A stretch of 64,000 bases of DNA from positions 52,757,018 through 52,821,017 of the forward strand of contig OY997651.1 in assembly GCA_963921795.1 (NCBI GenBank), in the 5' to 3' direction. Below the pieces are notes generated by a model. The model searched no databases and was not told the DNA's origin. It saw only the letters and a program-made list of their open reading frames with translations. Below are positions 12,090 through 22,733 of the stretch, piece after piece. Every line of letters starts with the position of its first letter. Position 1 is the stretch's first letter. Made by a program: the position numbers and the translations under genes. This DNA comes from Nannobrachium achirus. Lineage: Eukaryota > Chordata > Actinopteri > Myctophiformes > Myctophidae.

Positions 12090-12316
12090 TTTACCTACTG
12101 TATGTTTTTATTTTTAAATTGTTTTCCACTTTTTTTCCTGACTATATCTACTGCATAGTATTGTGTTCTATCCGTCTTCAATGGTTTCCTATGGAAATAA
12201 GCTTAGTCTTTTCTAGGATCTCCTTTTAGTAGACCTTGTACCAGTGAACATAAAACTGTACCTTTTCCTATGCAAACTTCTAATTAAGTCTTCAATCAAT
12301 CAATCAATCAATCAAA
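12090..12316 (+). mobile_element. LINE 3' end with (TCAA)n tail
   Basis: The segment TCCTTTTAGTAGACCTTGTA...ACTGTACCTTTTCCT...CTTCAATCAATCAATC matches the reverse complement of 56372-56460. It ends in a CAAT tetranucleotide tail as non-LTR elements often do. It is 5' truncated. Confidence 0.6.
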
Positions 12317-12861
12317 GGTGCTCCCTCTGGTGGAATCACAGGTTTGGGTTTGTGTTATCTATTCTGCATCTAGCTTAAGGTAAGACCTACATTCAGAGTG
12401 ATTGATTGAATTATTGATTAATCGCATATTTTTTTATTTGTTCTAAATCTACCTTAAACAGATATGAAATACTCGTATCAACATGGGAGTAGACAAATAC
12501 CGGTAGCCTACTTGCTTTATGCAAATGCTACATGTAGGCCTATATTATTATTATTATTACCCTTATTATTATTGTTGGTAAAGTTTGGTTAATATTATTG
12601 TACCAATTTTGTCTTAAGGTCAAACTACTGTACATGATAGATCATTATTAATTGTGCTGTTTGTCCCTCTATGTTCCAAACACAAAACCCTGTTACTTTA
12701 ACATTGTTATTCCAACAGCCTTGACACTGTAGAAGTGTCTGATATTCAACTGGTAAACCATCTTTAAGCCGTCAACAACAAGATTACACCATCATGTCAA
12801 CAACTCTGTTGTGTTCTGACCACTGATAAAGGTCATCAGGGCACGTTCTCACCCAAAGTCC

Positions 12862-14475
12862 GCTTAAAAGGTCCGGATCAGAGACCAAATGTTTACATTG
12901 TTGCATTTTGAATTTGGTCCGGTTAGCGTTCACATGGGACTTTTGTTAAAAGAACCAAATATGTAAACAAAATGACACGTGGACGTGGTCATACAGGCTG
13001 CTGTTGATCTATTGACAGAATAGGCTATTCCTATGGAAAATTACTTGCTGCCTATTCTAATTAATTTTGTGTTATTAATCACAGCCGCTTCCTATATCTT
13101 TTTTTTAAAGAAGCGAAACTCACACATTTCAGGCAGTAATTAGCGATGGATGGATGGAGGAATCTCTCTCTCTCAAAAAATATAGCCTAATATAAAGCCT
13201 TCTTCTTGATTCATTTAACAATAAATAGCGCAAGAACGCATGGCCAAATAAAAACATAATAAGCGTCACCGTTTCCACATCAAATAATCTGTCTCTCTCT
13301 TTCTTTACAAGCAACGGGTCCATAAAGATATTTCCTATCCTTATCATGTTGGAAATGTGAAGCTACATGAATAAATAACCTAAATAAAAACAATAAAATA
13401 ATGCATAGCAAATCCCTATTGTCCCAAATGTTGAATCTAGCATATGCGTGTGAGCCATATAACTTTATATGCGGTGGCGCATGCTTAAAAATAACATATC
13501 TTACAGGATGCTAGCTTGCAGATCTGTTCTTTTTTAACCACAGGATTCATTTAGCTCTGAAACAGCGCAACAGTGTAACAGTGTAAGCTTGCAAATCAGT
13601 TATTTTTGCGCACAGCACACGATGACTGGAGTAGGCTATGGACATCTTACTACGCGCCCCATCTTACTGCCGTCCCAACAACAATGTGAAAAGTTTGACT
13701 CATGAATGCCTGTCCTCAGGGGAACAGTCAGTGAGAGAGCGAAAAGAGAGCGAATCCTAATGCCTTGAAAGAAAAGCCAAGTTTGACATTTCCTTGTTGG
13801 ATGGAAGTTATGCGCGCATTGAGCCTGGCTCCGTCTACTCCCGTGTTACACACAAGATGGTGACCTTACTTTTATTTGTGACAGTATTTGAGTCAAAACA
13901 AACAATGATCACCGTGTTCGGAGAGCGACCCCTGGAGTCACCGCACACGATGGGTCACCAGTTTCCATGTAGCTTACAAGACACCGCAGTGACGGCTCAG
14001 GGAGAGGAGATGATACAATTATTAACGTGTAGCCTACTGCAGCTAATGAAAAAATATCAGCGGTTGGGTCATATCAATAGTGATTCCCGCAAGAAATTCA
14101 TGCTTTTAGAACTAATTATTAATCCAGCTTCACCACTGCAAAACAAGATTGACGAGTGTAGGCTAAGCTGTAGCTGAAGTTAGAATTGCTTCACGAGTAG
14201 TCGTTTATTCTTTTTTTCCATATTGTTTTTCAATGAACAACACACAGTGCAGAATGTACTGTAGGCTGATCAGACCTACGTTTGGTCCTCTATAAAGTCC
14301 GGCTCCGTTCACACCAGCAGAGGACCGGACCATGGTCCTTTTGGAAGCGTACCGAGTCCTGCCTTTTCAAGAGGACCATGGTCCGGACCAAACAAAGGGA
14401 CCATGGTCCCTTTGCACGTTCACACCAGCGAACCAAAGGAGAAAGAGGACCATGGTCCCTTTTAAGCGGACCCCC
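12862..14475. mobile_element. Possible DNA transposon remnant with GTCCGCTTAAAAG ends
   Basis: GTCCGCTTAAAAGG at about 12862 is repeated in inverted form at about 14458-14471, and both ends carry GGTCCG and GTTCACA motifs internally. The right part (14320-14465) holds four copies of the palindrome GGACCATGGTCC. A 127-codon open frame at 13794-14177 has no recognised domain. Class is uncertain. Confidence 0.4.
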
Positions 14476-14504
14476 AGTGACCACGGACCAACTGTCTATT
14501 AGGC

Positions 14505-14690
14505 CAGAGAAAGCTACTATGGGTGAATTTGCTGTACTGTATGCTGAACTCTGACTATTCTCTTAATACAATTATTTCAAACAGACTTATTGGTGTGCTG
14601 CCTCTTTCTTGGACTCTGACTCTAACTCTTTTACTCTGTGGGTGGAAGTCACTCTGGGAAAGGAGAACTTTCTAAATTAATCAAATTACC
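14505..14690. repeat. Dispersed repeat shared with 41985-42160
   Basis: The stretch from CTATGGGTGAA through ACAATTATTTCAAACAGACT to CTTTACTCTGTGGGTGGAAG recurs at about 41985-42160 downstream of LINE ORF2-like sequence, so it is probably a LINE 3' tail. Confidence 0.6.
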
Positions 14691-15507
14691 CATCAATTAG
14701 TATTACCCCTTATTGTTATTAATAATGGTGAAATTGGCTTGGAAATCCTTTCTGTTTTTATACTGTCATCACGCAGTGGTGTGATATGGATTTTAGAAGT
14801 GGTACCACTCTAAATTCATGACGTCACGTGCACGTCAGGCACGCGCATGTGTGCACGCATGCCTCGCATGCTTGGTGCTAGTTGAAATACTGTATTCAAC
14901 ATCACAACATTTTTAATGTAGCCTAACTATATTTCTTATTATTTAGTTACATTATAGTTTCAATTAATGTGTTTCAATTAATGTATTTTTTATATAAAAT
15001 ATAAAATAACTTTACATATACATAGACAACTTTACAATCATAGACACTTCCCTCCGCTATGCCTATGCATGCAGCTCTGACAAAACAACACACCGCTTCG
15101 TTTTTCTTCCACTCTTGTGAAGTAAACAGATGAGATGTTCAATGCAAGGCGAATGTGCTGCTGGCCGTGTACAAGTGTAAATGAGGATGTAGGTGAGAAC
15201 TGCCTACCCGAGTATTGTTATGCAAAACAGCTAGCCAGGTAGGGGGACTGAAGTGTTGTGCTGACCACGGCGTCACACAACTCGACTACGTGCGTGCACG
15301 CGCGGGTCGTGTGTGCGTGCATGTGGGGCGTGCGTACGTGCAGCTTGAAAAAAATAAGTGTGGGCTCGCCGAGCCCAACCGAGCCCACGGCATCTCACCT
15401 CACTCATCAGTATCATTTGCTTGTGGCTTCTAAAAATCGAATTGCTAGCCTGATAAAGAACTATGCGGGGTCCGCTCACTATCCCGACTATCCGCTGTTC
15501 CGACGCG

Positions 15508-15680
15508 ACGGCAGGTTAGTTACTTAGTGTAAGGCAGGTTTATTACTTAGCGTAAGGCAGGTTAGTTACTTAGAGTAAGGCAGGTTAGTTACTTAGCGTC
15601 GGCAGGTTAGTTACTGAGGTAAGGTTTACTGAGGTTAGGTTTAGGGTAGGGGGTAGAGTTAGGGTTAGTTTTAGTGTCGG
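15508..15680. repeat. Minisatellite of AGGCAGGTTAGTTACTTAG units
   Basis: Four to five imperfect units are followed by GGTTAGGTTTAGGG-type sequence. The flanks are partly inverted: TGTTCCGACGCGACGG and the complementary CCGTCGG...ACA context at about 15672-15690. Confidence 0.6.
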
Positions 15681-15789
15681 AACACCGGCCCGTCGGAATA
15701 TTGACGCGGACCCGAACTATGCACGACTGGAATTACGGTAAAACTGGGTTTGTACTTTGTCCGTACGAAAGTGTTGTTCGTTGAACCTC

Positions 15790-15850
15790 GCTAATCTACA
15801 AGCCTACAACTCGTCGCATCCTCGGGGCTTGGAGGGCTTTTAGATCATAA
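15790..15850. repeat. Degenerate hairpin repeat (family H)
   Basis: CTAATCTACAAGCCTACAAC-TCGTCGC faces a decayed second arm, GGGCTTTTAGATCA. It is a diverged member of the family. Confidence 0.5.
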
Positions 15851-16647
15851 TGGCTCACGCACGGCACAACACTGCCGTACGGAATAAGTATAACCACGGT
15901 CTCTTTGCATGGCAAGCAGTCTGCTTCACGGCTCGCATCGTTGTTTTTGTTCAGATGAAATTGTAATGAGATGGAGTTATTTATTTGAGCGAGTGGACCT
16001 GTTGTTGTCGAGAGTTAAATAAAAGAAAGAGAAAATAAGCCGCCACAGCACAGGAACGCGCCAGCTTGCATGACTGGCTGTGCCTCAGCCTTGTAGATCG
16101 GCTCTTTTGGAGCCGTTTTAACTTGTAACCTAGATTGACAGTCTGTTCTCTGCCTCTTTCTGCGGTGTAAATTAACCTCTTACTAGCGCAGCATGTAAAG
16201 TTCTACCTGAAATTAAGGATGATAACACTGCCTGTGGTAACTTTTTAACCACTCTGTTTACATCATATAATATTTAGTTTCCGTGTGTTTCATAGACGGG
16301 TTTCTGGTCCACGTCACACTGATGGGTCGCAGGGGCGTAGCCAGGAATTAAAAATAACACCACATTTTAAAATACATTATAATTAAAACACTATTCCAGT
16401 ATATTCAGTGTAAGGGCTAGTTATTTTCAAAAAGCACAGTATGGAGCATTACAAACAAGGCGAACATTGCTCCCAAATAGTGACATATTTCAACTTGCGA
16501 TACTAGCTAAATTAGTTCAAAGTAAACATAATGTGTCCCTTAAAATACATGGCTCACAACAACATGCGGCGGGGCTTGAGCTTGAAAATATCGATAATTT
16601 TGAGTGTGAACTACTCCTTTAATGAAATACATTTTATTTTTTATTTA

Positions 16648-16842
16648 AGGCCCATTCCCACTGGGCCAGATAACAGATAAAAAAAATCTCTTTCTCTAGA
16701 TATTTTTCCATTCAAAGTGGATGGTAGATACAGATAAAAAAAATATCTACCATGCACAGATATTTGCCACAGATACTTTTATCTGTGGTAGATATTATAG
16801 ATATATTTTTTATCTGTTATCTGGCCCAGTGGGAATGGGCCT
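16648..16842. mobile_element. MITE with about 38-bp near-perfect terminal inverted repeats
   Basis: AGGCCCATTCCCACTGGGCC at the left end has its exact reverse complement at the right end, and pairing continues through AGATAACAGATAAAAAA. The interior contains further small inverted repeats around TCTACC. There is no coding capacity. TAA/TTA flanks hint at PIF/Harbinger, unproven. Confidence 0.75.
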
Positions 16843-17540
16843 TACATTTATGGAAGAGGCTTGCTTAACGAGTTGTAATATGATACAGCTGGAGAGACAA
16901 CAAGACGTCAATTCTTAATCCAGCAGTGCTGGATTTAAACAACACAATGATCACGTATTGTGTTTGGAAGCTGTTTACCTACTACATTAAGGACTTTATT
17001 CATTTGGAACAGAGGATATCCTACAGGTAGGAGGAAAGCAGAATGGACTTTGTTCAGTGTGTTATTGTCTCTGTTGTTTCGACTAACACTTTCTCAATGG
17101 CCAGGCCGCCTACTAGTCAATGAATGGAACTGGTTGAGTGACATTCTACAGGCCTATGGTCCCCTCCACACTGTAGGCCTACTGCCCAGTCAGGCCTTTA
17201 CACAATGGAAATAAGAGACTTTTTCCTTTTTTTTGGGAGACTTTTTTTTTTTTTTTTGCCAGATCATTTCTCAGTTGGTAGGCGGTCGCCACGTTCGCCT
17301 ACCGCTGCCTACGCCACTGATGGGTCGGTACCAAAATTAGCCAATAAATAGAAACCATGCAGCGCTCCCCAAAACAACAGGTTTGGGGATTGGTGGGAAT
17401 TGATTACATGATACATTCAGCTGTGCATTTAGTCTCAATGTTTCTAAACAAGAAACCGGTCTATGCGGCCCGTTTCATGCGCACCGTTTATGTAGCAACA
17501 GTGATATGCACACGTTCAGTGCAAAAAATCGCAGTAGGAG

Positions 17541-18086
17541 CGAGATCATTTAACGACCTCCAACCTGGTCGCAACCTGGTCGGTAGTTTTCACCGACCGG
17601 GTCGCTAAATCTACCGACCGGGTCGCAAAATCTACCAACCGGGCTGCAAAATCACCGACCAGGTCGCTAGATCTACGGACCGGGTCGCTAAATCTACCAA
17701 CTGGGCTGCAAAATCACCGACCGGGCCAGGTCGGTGATTTAGCGGCCCGGTCGGTAGATTTAGCGGCCCGGTCCGTAGATTTGGCGACCCAGTCTGTGAT
17801 TTACCGGCCCGGTCGGTAGATTTAGCGACCCGGTCGGTAGATTTAACGACCCGGTCTGTGATTTCGCGGCCCGGTCGGTGATTTAGCGACGCGGTCGGTA
17901 GATTTAGCGTTAGCGACCCGGTCGGTGATTTAGGGTTAGGCTTAGGGTTTGGGTTAGGGTTTGGGTTAGTGTTAGGGTTATCAGCCCGGTCGGTGGATAA
18001 GCGACCCGGTCGGTCGATTTAGCAACCCGGTCGCTGACAACTACCGACCAGGTTGCAACCCGGTTGGAGGTCGCTAAATGATCTCG
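17541..18086. repeat. Large palindromic array of GACCGGGTCG units
   Basis: The outer arms CGAGATCATTTAACGACCTC and GAGGTCGCTAAATGATCTCG face each other. Between them, units of about 27 bp (CGACCGGGTCGCTAAATCTAC) run in one orientation to about 17725 and then in the opposite orientation, with a GGTTAGGGTTTGGGTTAG stretch near 17935-17970. The whole could fold into a very long stem. Confidence 0.8.
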
Positions 18087-18224
18087 CCCTCTCTCAAAAA
18101 TCATCTACGTCCCGATTGCCTCCCAGGGGAGATTAATTTGCATTCCAAATACATATTTTTAGGTCCCCGGGACATCGGGAGTCCCTTAGTCTCGAGCCCT
18201 GTCCTGTTAGATATGGGCTTAATA

Positions 18225-18425
18225 TTGATGAAATCAGGGATCTCCATATATGGGCATAAAAGGGATTCTGTTTGAGTGGTTCCCATGACATCACAACATA
18301 CAATATCTTTTATGCCCATACATGGAGATCCCTGTCTGAACCAGCCACCCAGGTATGTCTTGGCCATCTTCTGATATATATCGATGACATCAGGGATCTT
18401 CATATATGGGCATAAAAGGGATTCT
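18225..18425. repeat. Dispersed CCATATATGG repeat, inverted pair plus one
   Basis: GGGATCTCCATATATGGGCA at about 18238 is followed by an inverted copy at about 18310 and a direct copy at about 18392. It is the same unit as the array at 34196-34560. Confidence 0.7.
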
Positions 18426-18930
18426 GTGGAATACCCATATATGGACTCTTACATAGGTGATGTCACCTGTGATATCACCTGTGATGTCACAGTGATGTGT
18501 CAAGGGAACCGACCCATAGACTGTAAAAATGTGTATACACAATTACACATGTCTACACAGACACGGACAAGCTGTGACATTTCTCATGGTAAACTGCGCA
18601 ATAATGACTCCTGATTCATGAGCAATTTTTTAGTTAAAAAAGTAGGATATGTGGTTAAATAAAAAAGGAACACGTGGGTTTTCATATTCCAAAACACCTC
18701 AGATCATTAACACAGAAAGACATATAAAGAAAAAAAAAAAACGTTTTAGGCAATTTTTTCAACTCAGTTTCTTGCAGTGGAATTATGGCAAGCTTCTCTA
18801 CATCATATGGGGGTGGTGTTTACTGGCCAGCGAGGCGTCTTCACATGTATGTCTATGGACACAGTCCTGGGCAGGCAACCCAGCCTCATGTGTTCTTGAG
18901 TAAAAGGTAGCCAATACCAAATAGTGTTTG

Positions 18931-19491
18931 TTAAAGGGGCCACACCATGCTTTTCAAAATATATATTTTATTTAAATATTTGTCCATAATAAGGTTTTAT
19001 ACAGGTTTTAGCCTAAACGACCACTCGAATATTGAAATTTCATGCTCTGTCCGTCTCTAATTCCAAGCCGTTTCAGATGCAATACCAAAATGCCCTTTGT
19101 TGGCAACGGGGCGCTGTCTTTGGGCAAAAATTGGAACAACACAGAGAATATTAGAGAACCACGATGAGAACTATGTAGTCAATTGTATTCTTCTCTGTAT
19201 CGTTCCAATTTTAGAACCAATTTACTATCATGGTTCCACCTCATATATATAGTCTCAATAGAATATAGCCTCCCAAAAAGTTCCGGCCCCTTCTCGAGGC
19301 CCTCTGTGACATAGAATGGGGCCCATTTTCTAAAGTACCGTTCAGACACGCCCATTCAGAAAATCACTGAAATGAAAGGCAATACTTAGAGTTAATGAAT
19401 TGGGTTTTTGGGGGGCTGGAAGAGACACTGAGAGGACCAAAAAACAAGGGAAAAAAAGAAAAATGAGAAATTCATGGTGTTGTCCCTTTAA
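18931..19491. mobile_element. Second Kolobok-like MITE family (TTAA ends)
   Basis: It begins TTAAAGGGGCCACACCATG and ends CATGGTGTTGTCCCTTTAA, which are inverted repeats within TTAA duplications. About 561 bp, without coding capacity. Confidence 0.65.
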
Positions 19492-20676
19492 AAGGAAATG
19501 CCCAAAGCATTAGCATGGAAATATAGTAAAAGTAGTGTCGTAGATGAGAGTTTATCATGATTGATTATGTGTGACGTTATAGAGTAGACGTTTTGGTTAC
19601 CACCGCACTCTGACTCTACTGGTGCGGTATCCCTTTAGATCAACATGTAGGAGGAGGAGGATGGATCGCACACAGTGGCAAGAGTTGTCTTTTCTTTATT
19701 ATTGCATTTGCCGTTATAGAGTAGATCATGTGTTCATTGATTATATTAATATCTAGGTCTTTATGATGATACGAATACCTGATAGTTAGGAGTAGAGAGG
19801 CCTTCAGTAGGCCTCAGTAACTATTGTTTTGGTAAAGCCTATCTTGTTATGGTACACCTTGTTCCAGAGGCCTTGAAGCCACACAGTATATAACTCTAGT
19901 GTCTGACCATTCCTCTTGGCAGAACTCCTTTACCACTGCCCAGAGTGTTAATTGTACTTCTGTCCATGATATCATGTTACATAAACTTGACCACACCACC
20001 ACCTAATATAATTGTCTTGTCTCCTCATTTTCTCATGATTATTGATTGATCTGAATTCCACCACAGAAGCCAAAGTAGATGTACTCATTATGCAGAATGT
20101 CCCATTTCAGAATGAATCATTAGTGTGGTTGCCTGAAGGGCAACACACTGTAGTTCTGCGGAAATGTTCTTTTCACTAGATAAACTTTTCACTTGATAAA
20201 CTTTTCCGCTGCCATTGGAAATTGTTGGAAACCAGATTTTCAATGTGGTAGTGGAACTCAATGGGGGAGTGGAACTCAATTAGGGAGTGGTGGACCAATC
20301 GAGGATTGGACTGGTTTGGTCTGGCTTCACATGACAGTTAGCTTGCTGCAGAATATAGTCACGGCAACCACACTTGCAATTTCCAATTGCTGTTTCTAGT
20401 TTATTTTGCTATGATTATTGATCATGAACCAGGTTTGAGTTTCCTTTGTTATTATTATTATTATTTTCAGCCCCAAAAAAGGAGACAGGCAACAAGTTGA
20501 ATGCTATGCCTTTTATTTGAGGGTCACAAAGAGGCCTGGATCGACCAAATAATGAAGAAATACTGTCTTGAATTAATGATGACAATGATGAGTCGACGAT
20601 TTCCCTCGGGAGCTGTGGGAGGAGAGCAGGAACACATTGATACAGAAGCAGAACTAAATGCAAATTATAATTACCA
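19492..20676. other. non-coding stretch
   Basis: No convincing exon. It includes two GTTATAGAGTAGA motifs (about 19580 and 19725) and a short GTGGAACTCAAT tandem repeat near 20250. Confidence 0.5.
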
Positions 20677-21105
20677 GTAAGACTCCCTAATCGGGAGATA
20701 AGCAACCGCCAGGTCGCATATTCAAACTTTAGAAGGCAATGGTAGTCAATCAGGAGGGAATAATGGAAATGGGACAGATCCATGTTGATGACATGACTTT
20801 AGAGATACTGTGTACTGCGTTGCATGATTTTAGGGCAAAACCTGTAGGAGCAGTGTCCAAAAATGTGTTTTGCAAGAATCGGCCTCATGGTGGCGCTAGA
20901 AGAGGGCCATGTGAGAAATGAGGGGTGGAGGTTGTGGTGTGGCAGCCAAGGAGTGTGTGTGCAAGGTTTGGCATGGATAGGGGCAACGATGGCAGAGGAT
21001 GAGAAGGGCAAAAGTGTGACGTGACGTGTGACATACAGACTGACTGACAGACTGACAGCCGGTGGATGTTTTGACAGTAACTGCGACCTGACGGTGGCAA
21101 TTATT
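20677..21105 (+). repeat. About 420-bp dispersed repeat, copy 1
   Basis: It starts GTAAGACTCCCTAATCGGGAG, passes CATGGTGGCGCTAGAAGAGG and ends CTGCGACCTGACGGTGGCAA. Related copies lie at 45789-46200 (+) and 49480-49747 (-), with pieces at 34066-34105, 34790-34870 and 55700-55860. Class is unknown, SINE- or MITE-like. Confidence 0.65.
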
Positions 21106-21261
21106 ATTAATTCAAAAGTGTATGCCATTTTCTGCTGCGTCAAAATATTGTATTCTCAAATGTATGCTACGGGAATTTTCATTTTTTATAATGGACTGTA
21201 TAGGTCTAACAATAACAAGAGGCTTGGTGACTTTCTGCCTGTCCTCACCTATGTGTGGGTC

Positions 21262-21613
21262 TCTCCCACATCCTCTCCAGCCGCAGGGAGGTCTGCTGCC
21301 TTTAAAGCAGCTACACCAGCTAAGAAGAAGAAGAAGAAGCAGAGTTTTGTTTAGATCAGGGGTCTTCAACAGGGGGTCCTCAGAGCTACTGCAGGGGGGG
21401 CCGCCAAATCTTCGTGTGATACTAGGATAATTCAAACACGTCTATGAATCTACCTATGAAATCGATGAAAACCTGCAACACAGTTTTGTACGTAGAGGGG
21501 GGTCCTGCTTCATCTGTCTTTCGGCTAAGGGGTCCTTGTTCTGAAAAAGTTGAAGTCCCCTGGCATAGATTAATAAAGGCTATATCTTTGCTGTATATTA
21601 TTAGAATGGGGAC
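21262..21613. repeat. Dispersed repeat enclosing a short hAT element
   Basis: Shares sequence with 32885-33430, including CTCTCCAGCCGCAGGGAGGT, the GAA repeat, and an internal hAT-like element at 21357-21562 (CAGGGGTCTTCAAC ... GTTGAAGTCCCCTG). Confidence 0.65.
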
Positions 21614-21626
21614 TGCCCATAAGTCC

Positions 21627-22698
21627 TGTATGAAAGGTAAAAAAAAAAAGAAAATGTCTACCCTTCCCCCCACTCAGTCTCCATTTCCAGCCTGGCAGTG
21701 CCAGGTGGGCGGCATTCTATATGATGACGTCACCCTGACACTGCCAGGTTCGTCTAATTTAGCCAGATGAGTGGGAGGCTATATAAGCTGTGGCAAATGT
21801 TTGTTCCCTCTTTTCCAGCCAAGTGTGCGTGTATGACACGATGCAGGCTGCAATGGAGATCACAGCAAAATATTGCCCTAAAGAAATGGAGGCATATGGG
21901 TCATGTGTGCATGCCAACCCATCAACATGGCAACACGACTGTGAGGAGCTGAAGCTGAAGCTTGCACAGTGCACATCTTCACATCCAATCATCCAGAAGA
22001 TTGGGTCAAGTTGTTCCAAGGAGTTTGAAGAATTTGACCGCTGTCTCAGAGAAAACCAGACCTCAGCTGCCTCCTGCACACCACATTTAGCACGTTTTCT
22101 TGGATGCAGCGAGACAGTGGATCTGAGTGAAGTGGCTGCAAATCCAGTTCCTCAGCCCTCCTAGAATCCAGTGGTTATCCATCTACCTCAGAACAGAACC
22201 GACAAGACTGCTCCACAGGGGATGTAATCCCAGTCACAGCAAGTCATGTACAGTAACACTTTCGACCTCTGTGTTTCATAAGGACTCATTATAGTGACAC
22301 ATCCACTTATCGCTGGGACTACTATTATTGCCTTTCATAACTGGTGTGAATGCTGCCAATACACTCATGTATTGAAAACGCAAAGATTTGCCGTGCGTAA
22401 GCACTCTTAAGTTTGTGTGAAAATAAAATGGAAGGTTTTGGTGTGAGTACTGGTTTGGAGCGGTTTCTTTGGTGAAACATAATTAAAAATGTATGTCAGA
22501 GACGCACATGAGACAGATGATAGTAACACTGTAACCTTGCTTTATCCATTCTTTGAGAGACAAACCTCCAGTTGTTCCAAAACATACCACACCCAAACCA
22601 TTTGTTTAATTAAAGACTCTGGAATAGGGATTCTTGACTGGATCTCTTTCTTTTAGTGTGCCAACCTGACCGGCTTTCCGAAGTCCTACTTCGTTTCA
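21627..22698 (+). repeat. BEL/Pao 5' LTR
   Basis: 1072 bp with TG...CA ends. The U3 region holds an inverted pair CCTGGCAGTGCCAGG / CTGACACTGCCAGG, a CRE-like TGACGTCA (21725-21732) and a TATA box CTATATAAG near 21779. An AATAAA lies at 22422-22427. If these set the start and polyadenylation sites, R would span about 21810-22445 and contain the whole CHCHD5 frame. Confidence 0.85.
21841..22164 (+). CDS. chchd5: CHCHD5-like protein encoded inside the 5' LTR
   Basis: 107 residues starting MQAAMEITAKYC, in register with vertebrate CHCHD5 (human begins MQAALEVTARYC). CHCHD5 is a small twin-CX9C protein; relatives are oxidised by MIA40 in the mitochondrial intermembrane space. All four CX9C motifs are intact: CPKEMEAYGSC, CEELKLKLAQC, CSKEFEEFDRC, CTPHLARFLGC. 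The AQCTSSHPII motif typical of CHCHD5 is present. The frame is uninterrupted, so it was probably captured from spliced RNA; the host gene was not seen here. An in-frame upstream extension exists but begins without ATG, so I use the conserved Met. It lies 54 bases downstream of the LTR TATA box. Whether it is translated is unknown. Confidence 0.88.
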   Translation: MQAAMEITAKYCPKEMEAYGSCVHANPSTWQHDCEELKLKLAQCTSSHPIIQKIGSSCSKEFEEFDRCLRENQTSAASCTPHLARFLGCSETVDLSEVAANPVPQPS

Positions 22699-22716
22699 TG
22701 GTCCCTCGAGACGGAT
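22699..22716 (+). other. BEL/Pao primer-binding site
   Basis: TGGTCCCTCGAGACGG starts at the base after the LTR end. The TGG start pairs with a tRNA CCA tail. The tRNA was not identified. Confidence 0.65.
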
Positions 22717-22733
22717 CAGGTCAACTATACACT

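Noticed and set aside
13794-14177. 127-codon plus-strand open frame
   Set aside because: No recognisable domain and it sits in a suspected transposon remnant; too weak to call a gene.
17930-17975. Interstitial telomere from chromosome fusion
   Set aside because: The TTAGGG-like units are few and degenerate and sit inside a palindromic repeat also found at other sites.
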